From positions 1 through 64,000 of the forward strand of contig DASXLW010000094.1 in the NCBI GenBank assembly GCA_036496025.1: DNA of 64,000 nt. Direction: 5' to 3'. The translations under genes and the position numbers were made by a program. How positions within the stretch are numbered: the stretch's first letter is position 1; each line of letters begins with the position of its first letter. Positions 54,734 through 61,625 of the stretch are shown here, piece after piece. This stretch comes from PALSA-505 sp036496025 (lineage in GTDB: Bacteria > Actinomycetota > Actinomycetes > Streptosporangiales > Streptosporangiaceae). The notes under the pieces are model-generated. The model saw nothing but the letters and a program-made list of their open reading frames with translations, was not told where the DNA came from and ran no database searches.

Positions 54734-55315
54734 CTACACGCCGTAGAGCCGGTGCAGGATGGCGGTCAGGTGGGGGGCCGTGAGCGCGCCTAGCTGAAGG
54801 CCGACGATCTGCTTTCCTGACCTGGCGAGGAAAAAGGTCTCCGGGAGGGCCGGGACGCGATACCGGCTGGCGGTATTCCCTTGCGGGTCATAGGCGAGGT
54901 TGTAGGTCACATGACTTTTCTTCACGAACGCTATCGCGGCGTTTCGCAGGTCGGCGGTATCAATGCCGACGAAAGAGACCTTGTCTCCCACGGCCCGGGC
55001 GACCTGGGCGATCGCGGGTGACTCCTTCTGGCAGGGTCCGCAGGAAGAGGACCAGAAGTTGACGACGACGGGCCTGCCCCGGAGCGCGCTGAGCCGCACG
55101 GCGCCCCCGCCCTGGAGCCGCGGCAGGTCGAAGGGCGGGGCCGGCCTGCTCACCTGGGCGTATCCGACGGAAAGCTGTCCGGCCGACTTGCTCACCGACG
55201 TGGCGGGCCGGGACCAGACCAGGGCCGCCGCGATGACCAGCCCCGCGACGCAGGTCGCGACGGCTATGACCCGCCAGTGTTGGGCTGCCACCGCCCGGAA
55301 CCAGGAATAACGCAC
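54734..55315 (-). CDS. TlpA/ResA-like membrane-anchored thioredoxin-fold protein
   Basis: A 193-residue protein from the GTG at 55315. An uncleaved signal anchor (WRVIAVATCVAGLVIAAALVW) is followed by an extracytoplasmic thioredoxin domain with PPFDLPRLQGGGAVRLSALRGRPVVVNFWSSSCGPCQKESPAIAQ; the redox motif is CGPC. The cis-Pro region VPALPETFFLARSG is intact. Such proteins reduce disulfides or cytochrome c haem sites outside the cell, or act as peroxiredoxin-like partners. It sits convergent to deoC and divergent from the aldehyde dehydrogenase with 18 bases between starts, so it interrupts the nucleoside run. Confidence 0.88.
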   Translation of the reverse strand: MRYSWFRAVAAQHWRVIAVATCVAGLVIAAALVWSRPATSVSKSAGQLSVGYAQVSRPAPPFDLPRLQGGGAVRLSALRGRPVVVNFWSSSCGPCQKESPAIAQVARAVGDKVSFVGIDTADLRNAAIAFVKKSHVTYNLAYDPQGNTASRYRVPALPETFFLARSGKQIVGLQLGALTAPHLTAILHRLYGV

Positions 55316-55333
55316 TGACGGTACCCTACACCC

Positions 55334-56776
55334 GTGACCGACACCGTTCCCTGGAGCTACGCCCCGGCGCCGCAGGAGCGGGGGATCGTCACGATCGCGC
55401 CGTCCTACGGCCTGTTCGTGGACGGAAAGTTCGCCGCCGCGGCCGACGGGCGCACGTTCGCCACGGTCAACCCGGCGACGGAGGAGCCGCTCGCCGAGGT
55501 GGCCCTGGCCGGGGAGGCGGACGTGGACCGTGCGGTGCGCGCCGCCCGGGCCGCCTACGAAAAGGTCTGGGGCCCGATGCCGGGCGCCCAGCGCGCCAAG
55601 TACATCTACCGCATCGCCCGGCTCATCGCCGAACGCGCCCGCGAGTTCGCCGTGCTGGAGAGCCTGGACAACGGTAAGCCGATCAAGGAATCGCGCGACG
55701 TCGACGTGCCGCTGGCCAGCGCGCACTTCTTCTACTACGCGGGCTGGGCGGACAAGCTCGAGTACGCGGGCTTCGGCCCGGCCCGCCCGGTCGGCGTGGC
55801 CGGGCAGGTGATTCCCTGGAACTTCCCGCTGCTGATGGCGGCGTGGAAGCTGGCCCCCGCGCTGGCCGCGGGGAACACCTGCGTGCTGAAGCCGGCCGAG
55901 ACCACGCCGCTGACCGCGCTGCTGCTGGCCGAGGTGTGCCAGCAGGCCGAACTGCCGGCCGGCGTAGTCAACATCATCACCGGCGCGGGGGAAACCGGGG
56001 CGGCGCTGGTCGCCCACCGGGGGGTGGACAAGATCGCGTTCACTGGCTCGACCGAGGTGGGCAAGCAGATCCTGCGCTCGGCCGCGGGAACCGGCAAGAA
56101 GCTCACGATGGAACTCGGCGGCAAGGCGGCCAACATCGTCTTCGAGGACGCGCCGCTGGAGGGCGCGGTCGAGGGCATCGTGAACGGCATCTTCTTCAAC
56201 CAGGGACACGTCTGCTGCGCCGGCTCCCGGCTGCTGGTGCAGGAATCGGTGGCGGACATCCTCCTTGACCGGCTGCGGCGCCGGCTCGGCACGCTGCGAC
56301 TCGGCGACCCGCTGGACAAGAACACCGACATCGGCGCGATCAACTCGCGCCAGCAGCTGGACAAGATCCGCGAGCTGTCCGCGGCCGGCGAGACCGAGGG
56401 GGCGGAGCGGTGGTCACCGGCTTGCGAGCTGCCGGACCGGGGGTACTGGTTCCCGCCGACGCTGTTCACCGGGGTCAGCCAGTCCAGCCGGATCGCCCGC
56501 GAGGAGATCTTCGGGCCGGTGCTGTCCGTGCTCACGTTCCGCACCCCCGACGAGGCGGTGGCCAAGGCGAACAACACCCCGTACGGGCTGTCGGCCGGGG
56601 TGTGGACGGAGAAGGGCAGCCGGATCCTCTGGCTGGCCCAGCGGATGCGGGCCGGCGTGGTGTGGGCCAACACCTACAACCGGTTCGACCCGGCCAGCCC
56701 GTTCGGCGGCTACCGTGAGTCGGGCTTCGGCCGCGAGGGCGGCCGGCACGGGCTGAGAGCATATCTCGATGCCTAG
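55334..56776 (+). CDS. Aldehyde dehydrogenase
   Basis: A 480-residue NAD(P)-dependent aldehyde dehydrogenase with all catalytic parts. Present are the oxyanion Asn in VIPWNFPLLMA, the cofactor Lys in VLKPAETTPLTA, the NAD loop AFTGSTEVGKQI, the general base Glu in TMELGGKAANIV, and the nucleophile Cys in NQGHVCCAGSRL. Near the end comes EEIFGPVLSVLTF. GTG start at 55334. Next to deoC it most likely oxidises acetaldehyde from deoxyribose breakdown to acetate; that is inference from position. It overlaps the next gene by eight bases. Confidence 0.94.
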   Translation: MTDTVPWSYAPAPQERGIVTIAPSYGLFVDGKFAAAADGRTFATVNPATEEPLAEVALAGEADVDRAVRAARAAYEKVWGPMPGAQRAKYIYRIARLIAERAREFAVLESLDNGKPIKESRDVDVPLASAHFFYYAGWADKLEYAGFGPARPVGVAGQVIPWNFPLLMAAWKLAPALAAGNTCVLKPAETTPLTALLLAEVCQQAELPAGVVNIITGAGETGAALVAHRGVDKIAFTGSTEVGKQILRSAAGTGKKLTMELGGKAANIVFEDAPLEGAVEGIVNGIFFNQGHVCCAGSRLLVQESVADILLDRLRRRLGTLRLGDPLDKNTDIGAINSRQQLDKIRELSAAGETEGAERWSPACELPDRGYWFPPTLFTGVSQSSRIAREEIFGPVLSVLTFRTPDEAVAKANNTPYGLSAGVWTEKGSRILWLAQRMRAGVVWANTYNRFDPASPFGGYRESGFGREGGRHGLRAYLDA

Positions 56777-57638
56777 TTCCGAAAACGGCCGGCTGGCCGT
56801 GCGCAAGACGTACAAGCTGTTCATCGGCGGGGCGTTTCCGCGGTCGGAGTCGGGCCGGGTCTACCCGGTCCTCGGCCGCGGCGGAGCGCTGCTCGGCAAC
56901 GCGGCGCAGGCCTCCCGCAAGGACGCCAGGGATGCGGTCAGCGCGGCGCGCGCGGCGGCCGGCACCTGGTCGGGCGCCACCGCGTACAACCGCGGACAGG
57001 TGCTGTACCGGGTGGCCGAGATGCTCGAGGGCCGCGCCGCGCAGTTCACCGCCGAGGTCGCCGCGGCCGAGAACATCCGCGAGCCGAAGGCCGGCCAGCA
57101 GGTGGACGCGGCCATCGACCGGTGGGTCTGGTACGCGGGCAGGCCGGACAAGGTCGCGCAGATCGCCGGCGGGGCCAACCCGGTGGCGGGCCCCTACTTC
57201 AACTTCAGCGTCCCCGAGCCGACCGGGGTAGTGGCGGTCATCGCCCCCCAGGAGTCAAGCCTGCTCGGCTTGGTCAGCGTGGTCGCTCCCGTGATCGCCA
57301 CCGGCAATGTGGCCGTGGTCGTGGCCAGCCTGGACCGCCCGCTGCCCGCGATCAGCCTGGCCGAGGTGCTCGCCACCTCCGACCTGCCGCGCGGCGTGGT
57401 CAACCTGCTCACCGGCAGTACCGCCGAGCTGGCGCCGGTCCTGGCCGGGCACATGGACGTCAACGCGATCGACGTGACCGGCGTGGCGGGGGGCGATCGG
57501 GCCGAGCTCGAGCGGCTGGCGGCGGACAACGTCAAGCGCGTATTCGCCGCCGAGCAGGACTGGGCCGCCCCGCCGACCACCCAGCGGATGCTCGCATTCC
57601 TGGAGACCAAGACCGTGTGGCACCCGATGGGGACATAG
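56769..57638 (+). CDS. Short aldehyde-dehydrogenase-like protein without catalytic cysteine
   Basis: A 289-residue protein resembling only the N-terminal NAD-binding half of aldehyde dehydrogenases (VRKTYKLFIGGAFPRSESGRVYPV; VPEPTGVVAVIAPQESSLLGLVSVVAPVIATGNVAVVV). The oxyanion Asn (WNF in its partner) is replaced by QES, and the cofactor Lys position by Ala-Ser. The protein contains no cysteine at all, so it cannot be an active dehydrogenase. The end (FLETKTVWHPMG) looks like a natural terminus rather than a break. It is coupled to the full-length enzyme by an 8-base overlap and is probably a partner or regulatory subunit. Confidence 0.82.
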   Translation: MPSSENGRLAVRKTYKLFIGGAFPRSESGRVYPVLGRGGALLGNAAQASRKDARDAVSAARAAAGTWSGATAYNRGQVLYRVAEMLEGRAAQFTAEVAAAENIREPKAGQQVDAAIDRWVWYAGRPDKVAQIAGGANPVAGPYFNFSVPEPTGVVAVIAPQESSLLGLVSVVAPVIATGNVAVVVASLDRPLPAISLAEVLATSDLPRGVVNLLTGSTAELAPVLAGHMDVNAIDVTGVAGGDRAELERLAADNVKRVFAAEQDWAAPPTTQRMLAFLETKTVWHPMGT

Positions 57639-57646
57639 CCAGGCGA

Positions 57647-57916
57647 TCAGGCGGCGCGGGGCTCCTCCCGGGTCCCGGCGGCCCGGTTGACGATCTGCCG
57701 GACCATGGTCCCGCCGATCCCGCTCATGCCGGCCAGGCCGGCGCTGGACGCGCGCCGGGCGATCGGCTCGGCCACCGCCACCGCCTCGGCGAGCATCCGG
57801 CGCGCTTCGGCCGAGCCGATGATAGAGCTGACCGAGGTCTTCAGCCGTTCCACGCCGTCCTTACCCTCACGGGCACCGACCAGGTAGCCGACCACGAAGC
57901 CGATGATCGTTTCCAT
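57647..57916 (-). CDS. Small membrane-associated protein
   Basis: An 89-residue protein with a Gly-rich N-terminal helix (METIIGFVVGYLVGAREG) followed by amphipathic helices (GVERLKTSVSSIIGSAEARRML; VAEPIARRASSAGLAGMSGI). Its ATG lies four bases after the stop of the 34-residue peptide gene, so it is the last visible gene of the hydrogenase transcript unless a promoter lies between them. No family is named with confidence; related short proteins occur in actinobacteria. Confidence 0.65.
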   Translation of the reverse strand: METIIGFVVGYLVGAREGKDGVERLKTSVSSIIGSAEARRMLAEAVAVAEPIARRASSAGLAGMSGIGGTMVRQIVNRAAGTREEPRAA

Positions 57917-57920
57917 GCCG

Positions 57921-58025
57921 TCACATCTCTCTGAGCTCGAGGTAGCGCTTCACGTCGGGCAGCGACTGCACGATCAGGGCCAGCGCGGCCGCGAGCACCA
58001 CTGCCTTGATCAGGTTGCTGATCAT
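57921..58025 (-). CDS. 34-residue single-helix membrane peptide of the hydrogenase operon (DUF6893-like)
   Basis: A very small gene: ATG at 58025, stop at 57921-57923. The peptide has a short N-terminus, one hydrophobic helix (IKAVVLAAALALIVQSL) and a basic tail PDVKRYLELREM. The tail with its Pro-Asp and Arg-Tyr-Leu pattern matches the small actinobacterial family I know as DUF6893. The start codon overlaps the stop of the 440-residue gene (ATGA), strong evidence for translation. It may anchor or stabilise hydrogenase at the membrane. Confidence 0.7.
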   Translation of the reverse strand: MISNLIKAVVLAAALALIVQSLPDVKRYLELREM

Positions 58026-59344
58026 GCCTGTTTCTCCTTCGGCTCGATCTCGTCGGGAGCGAAATACAGAAATCTGCCGTGGCTGCCCTGCAGCTCGGCC
58101 AGCGGATCGTCGGCCGGGCTCACCGCCACGTGCACCTGGCCGTCCACGTCGAACAGCACGGCCTGCACCAGCGCCTCGCGCCCGGCCAGGAACAGATCCT
58201 GGGCGTCGGCCCGCCGCGAGCCCGGGCGCATGATGACCTTGCTGCCCCTGGCCACGCGGACGCCGTGCACCAGCACGTGATCGGTCTGCGGCGACACCGA
58301 GCGGTCCGACCCCGGGTCCCACCACGGCGCCGACGGCGGCTGGGCCGGGTGCGTGTCACCGGGGCCTGAGGGGTCGTCACCGAGGTCTGAGGGGTCGTCA
58401 CCGAGGCCTGGGCGCTTGTCATCGAGGTAGCGGATGGCGCCGTGCATCTTGTCCATCATCTCCGGCGGCAGCCCGTCCAGCCGGTCCAGCAGGTCGGCGG
58501 CGCGCGGATCGGTCGCCCGCGCCTCCGCCTTCTCCGCGTCGGTCATGGCCAGCGTGCGCAGGGTCAGGATCTCGTCGATCTCGGTCGCGTCGAACAGGTC
58601 TCCGGCGCTCTCGGGCGCGATCTGCGGGTGGTCGTAGAGGATGATGGGCGAGGCCATCATGAGATTGCCGCACTCGGGCGGGCCGGCCAGCACCGGCCAG
58701 GTACCGGTGTTCGCGCACCCGGCGGCGAACCCCGCGGCCCACTCGGGCGGGTCGGTCAGCGACAGGAACGTGCCGCCCTCGGCGCCGATGATCGTGTGCG
58801 CCGAGATCAGTGCGTACCGCAGGGCAATCCGCCTGACCTCGGGCGGGGCCTGCGGCGCGGTCCGGTTCTCCACCCGTACCCGCAGCCGCAGCACGCCGTA
58901 CGGTCCCGGCAGCCGCTCGGCGTGGACCCTGATCACCGCGTCCAGAGGCTCCCACACGTGCGTGCCCTGCTGCCCGCCGGGGACGTGGACCGGGAAGACC
59001 GCGTCGGCGCGCAGCAGCCGATCCACCGAAACCGCGACCCGGTGCTCGCGGTCAGTGGCCTCGTCCCAGTCGTCGCGTGGATCTTCCCGCCGCCGCAGGT
59101 GCAGGAACCGGGCCAGGATCCAGATCCTTGTGTCGTCGCCGCACTCGAGCAGGCACTCCGCCTGGCTGGCGGGCAGCTCACACGGATCGACCGCGCCGTA
59201 GGCGGGCGGCATCAGCACCCCGAACTGGAACCGGGACTGGTTCTTCTGCGCCGACTTGCGGTACGGGTACAGCAGGTAGCCCTCGTACAAGATGGCGTCG
59301 GCCACCGCGCGCGCCTGGTCGAGGTGCGCGGGGTTCACGATCAT
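58022..59344 (-). CDS. Hydrogenase-operon protein of unknown function (440 residues)
   Basis: A 440-residue soluble protein from the ATG at 59344, which overlaps the preceding stop by four bases. It begins with HLDQARAVADAILYEGYLLYPYRKSAQKNQSRFQFGVLMPPAYG and has a mixed alpha/beta middle (FLSLTDPPEWAAGFAAGC, LMMASPIILYDHPQIAPESAGDLFDATEIDEIL). An acidic Asp/Pro/Gly repeat region near 325-345 precedes a C-terminal beta-rich domain (DHVLVHGVRVARGSKVIMRPGSRRADAQDLFL). No catalytic motif or cofactor site is recognised. Similar genes accompany actinobacterial high-affinity hydrogenases, so an assembly or maturation role is likely. Confidence 0.72.
   Translation of the reverse strand: MIVNPAHLDQARAVADAILYEGYLLYPYRKSAQKNQSRFQFGVLMPPAYGAVDPCELPASQAECLLECGDDTRIWILARFLHLRRREDPRDDWDEATDREHRVAVSVDRLLRADAVFPVHVPGGQQGTHVWEPLDAVIRVHAERLPGPYGVLRLRVRVENRTAPQAPPEVRRIALRYALISAHTIIGAEGGTFLSLTDPPEWAAGFAAGCANTGTWPVLAGPPECGNLMMASPIILYDHPQIAPESAGDLFDATEIDEILTLRTLAMTDAEKAEARATDPRAADLLDRLDGLPPEMMDKMHGAIRYLDDKRPGLGDDPSDLGDDPSGPGDTHPAQPPSAPWWDPGSDRSVSPQTDHVLVHGVRVARGSKVIMRPGSRRADAQDLFLAGREALVQAVLFDVDGQVHVAVSPADDPLAELQGSHGRFLYFAPDEIEPKEKQA
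58353..58415. repeat. 21-bp in-frame repeat, three copies
   Basis: Adjacent copies at 58353-58373, 58374-58394 and 58395-58415 encode the acidic heptapeptide run with GDDPS inside the unknown 440-residue hydrogenase-operon protein. The copies differ at a few bases. Confidence 0.75.
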
Positions 59345-59991
59345 GGCTGGCGCTCCGCGGGGTCGGCCGCCTGCTCGAGCAGCGCCCGCAGCGTGGCGTC
59401 CCAGGTCGGCAGCACCTCGCGGTTCTTGAATCGCTGCAGCTCGTCCAGGGTCTGGGTGCTCATCCGGATCCAGGCGCTGCCCGGGAAGTGCACGTCGATC
59501 GCCTCCCGCCACACGGCCACCGGGATCCGGCACGGCGCTTCCTTGCTCCACGGCACCAGCTGCACCGAGATCCGCCCGCCGGTCAGCCCGAACACGGTCC
59601 CGCTGAACAGCAGCAGCAGCGGTATCTCGCCGGACTCCAGGCTGGCGAAGTAGCGGGCCGAGCCGATCTCGAGGTCGTAGCTGAACGGCACGGGCAGGTC
59701 GACCTCGGTGCTCCCGGTGAACGCGGGCACCATGGCCGACACCGTGGTGAACTGCAGCGGCTTCAGCGTGTCCGCCCAGCGGGCGGTGTCCCCGAACAGG
59801 TCGTTCAGCCGCTCCTCCTCGGCGGGGGTGTAACGCCGCCGGGCCGGCTCGATCCTGATCTGGCAGCGCAGCGCGATGGCCTCGATCCGCTGCCCGGTCG
59901 TCTCGCTGATCCGCAGCTTCAGGTTCATGGCCGGGACGACCGCGTACCGGTCCGGCTCCATCCCCGTGCAGTCGAAGACCAGCTCGGCCAT
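59341..59991 (-). CDS. Hydrogenase-operon conserved protein (DUF6084-like)
   Basis: A 216-residue protein predicted to be mostly beta-strand in the first half (LVFDCTGMEPDRYAVVPAMNLKLRISETTGQRIEAIALRCQIRI) with DLFGDTARWADTLKPLQF and VDLPVPFSYDLEIGSARYFASLESGEIPLLLLFSG. I associate this with family DUF6084, known from actinobacterial hydrogenase clusters; the number is from memory. No metal or nucleotide motif is seen. Its ATG is one base from the previous stop and its own stop overlaps the next start, so it is tightly coupled to both neighbours. Confidence 0.75.
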   Translation of the reverse strand: MAELVFDCTGMEPDRYAVVPAMNLKLRISETTGQRIEAIALRCQIRIEPARRRYTPAEEERLNDLFGDTARWADTLKPLQFTTVSAMVPAFTGSTEVDLPVPFSYDLEIGSARYFASLESGEIPLLLLFSGTVFGLTGGRISVQLVPWSKEAPCRIPVAVWREAIDVHFPGSAWIRMSTQTLDELQRFKNREVLPTWDATLRALLEQAADPAERQP

Positions 59992-59992
59992 G

Positions 59993-60763
59993 TCAGGACG
60001 GCTCCTGCCCGAACCGGCGGGCCCGGGACCGGACGCCGTCCAGGAATTCCGCGATGCTCTGCCGCGCCTCGGTCCCCCCGTCGAAGCCCTTCCACAGCAT
60101 GCGCATCCGTCCGGCCAGCTCGTAGCAGGCGTCGATCGGGACCAGGAAATGCTCGATGCCGTCGTCGCTGCGGGTGATGAGGGCCGCCTCCACGTCCGGC
60201 TCGACGGCGCCGAGCAGCGGGTGAGCCCGGGCCATCCGGTCCCACGCGCCCAGGTCCAGCCGGCACTCGGTGGGGCCTGCCGGGCTCGGGTAGAACCCGG
60301 CCACCTGGCCGGCCCGCGAACCGCGCAAGAAGAACGCCAGCCCGACCGGGATCTCGAGCTCCTCCCAGTCGGCCTCGGTCATGGGGTGGGCCGGGTCACG
60401 CAGGTAGCGGTCCGGCACCGCGCGGTACCGGCCGCCGCCGGCCTGGGAGTGCTCGAAGAGCAGATAGCACGCGCGGCAGGTGCACAGCAGCGAGGACTGC
60501 TCAAGATCCGCCACGTGGCCGTGGCCGGGCGGGATCTCCGCAGCGCACATCTCGCAGGCCTCCCCGGGCGGCAGGCCCGCGCCCTTGGCGGCGCGGATTC
60601 TCTCCAGTACGGCAGCAGGCGCGCCGGCGAGCCCGGCCATTGCATTCTCCGGTGCGCCCGCCGCGGCGGGCGCGTCAGGCAGAACGGGCGCGGCCGGATC
60701 CGGCGGTGAACCCGGCCGCTGCCCGCCAGGGACGAACCGGCGCAGGCCGGCCGGACCGGTCAC
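59993..60763 (-). CDS. Hydrogenase-operon cysteine-rich protein (DUF5947-like)
   Basis: A 256-residue protein from the GTG at 60763, overlapping the stop of the NifU-like gene (GTGA); the longer upstream frame only shadows that gene. After a Pro/Ala-rich N-terminus comes a metal-binding pattern: C70-x2-C73, a GHGH segment, then C94-x-C96-x2-C99 (LLCTCRACYLLF). The rest is alpha/beta (VGLAFFLRGSRAGQVAGFYPSPAGPTECRLDL). I associate it with DUF5947, found in actinobacterial hydrogenase clusters. Zinc or iron binding and a maturation role are likely but unproven. Confidence 0.75.
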   Translation of the reverse strand: MTGPAGLRRFVPGGQRPGSPPDPAAPVLPDAPAAAGAPENAMAGLAGAPAAVLERIRAAKGAGLPPGEACEMCAAEIPPGHGHVADLEQSSLLCTCRACYLLFEHSQAGGGRYRAVPDRYLRDPAHPMTEADWEELEIPVGLAFFLRGSRAGQVAGFYPSPAGPTECRLDLGAWDRMARAHPLLGAVEPDVEAALITRSDDGIEHFLVPIDACYELAGRMRMLWKGFDGGTEARQSIAEFLDGVRSRARRFGQEPS

Positions 60764-61617
60764 GGTGACACTCCGGCCGGCACCGCCACCCGCACGCCCT
60801 GGCTGTCGCTGAGCAGCGGCAGCGGCTCGAGGTGCACGGCCGGGTCCGCGACCCCGCGCCCGGCGGCGCGGACGTCGTACCGGGATCCGCACGAGCAGGT
60901 CAGCACCTCGCGGTCGAGTTGCCCGTCGGCCATCGACGACCCGCACACCGCGCACGCGTCGCGGTAGGCGTACAGCGTGCCGCGGACCGCGCAGACCAGC
61001 ACGGTCATCCCGCCCGCCGACGCGGTCACCGGCCGGGCGCTGGGCGGCCCGATGTCCGGCAGGGTGACCCAGCCCACCTGGCTATCGGCAGGCCGCTGGC
61101 CGATCTGCAGCAGCACCGGCGAGGCCGGCGGCGGGTCGGTCATGCCTTCCACCGCGACCTCGCCGACCTCGGGCGCCGCGTCCTTCACCGCGTCTTCGAT
61201 GGCCAGCCGGACGGTGACCGTCGAGGACGGGCAACCGTGGCAGCTGCCCTCGAGCCGCAGCCGCGCCGTCCCCTGCTCGGTCACGCCCAGGTACTCCACG
61301 CCGCCCGCGTGCGAGCCCAGGTAGGGCCGGACCCGGTCCAGGGCCCGCTGGATCCTGGTGTCCACGTCGAGCGGGTGCAGGTCGTGCAGCAGCAGCAGGC
61401 TCTCCACCAGCGGGTCCTCGGTCATCTCCGCCAGCAGCTCGGCTCCGGCCGGTCCCGCGTCGCGCAGCGTGGCCACGATGTGCCCGAGGCCGTCTCCGTA
61501 CAGCCCGACCAGCAGCCCGACCAGTTCCTCGGCCGCGGCGGCGCCGGTAGCGTCGCCGGACCGCAGCAGGCCGAGGATCTCCTCGATCCGGTCGCCGACC
61601 CGCCTGACGCGCGTCAT
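60760..61617 (-). CDS. NifU-like protein with C-terminal Rieske-like four-cysteine domain
   Basis: A 285-residue two-domain protein. Residues 1-95 are helical. Residues 95-160 are a NifU C-terminal-type scaffold domain with C126-x2-C129 (CHGCPSST). Residues 165-285 resemble a Rieske ferredoxin (TVLVCAVRGTLYAYRDAC, DGQLDREVLTCSCGSRYDVR). Rieske clusters use two Cys and two His; here the sites read C222-x2-C225 and C241-x-C243 with no His, so it would bind a four-Cys iron or zinc site. It follows the hydrogenase large subunit after eight bases. Likely roles are cluster delivery to the small subunit or electron transfer from it. Confidence 0.88.
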   Translation of the reverse strand: MTRVRRVGDRIEEILGLLRSGDATGAAAAEELVGLLVGLYGDGLGHIVATLRDAGPAGAELLAEMTEDPLVESLLLLHDLHPLDVDTRIQRALDRVRPYLGSHAGGVEYLGVTEQGTARLRLEGSCHGCPSSTVTVRLAIEDAVKDAAPEVGEVAVEGMTDPPPASPVLLQIGQRPADSQVGWVTLPDIGPPSARPVTASAGGMTVLVCAVRGTLYAYRDACAVCGSSMADGQLDREVLTCSCGSRYDVRAAGRGVADPAVHLEPLPLLSDSQGVRVAVPAGVSP

Positions 61618-61625
61618 AGAACTCC

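Noticed and set aside
56769..57638. Second aldehyde dehydrogenase as a frameshifted full-length gene
   Set aside because: The sequence after 57638 does not resume the catalytic half in any frame; it holds the end of a minus-strand gene.
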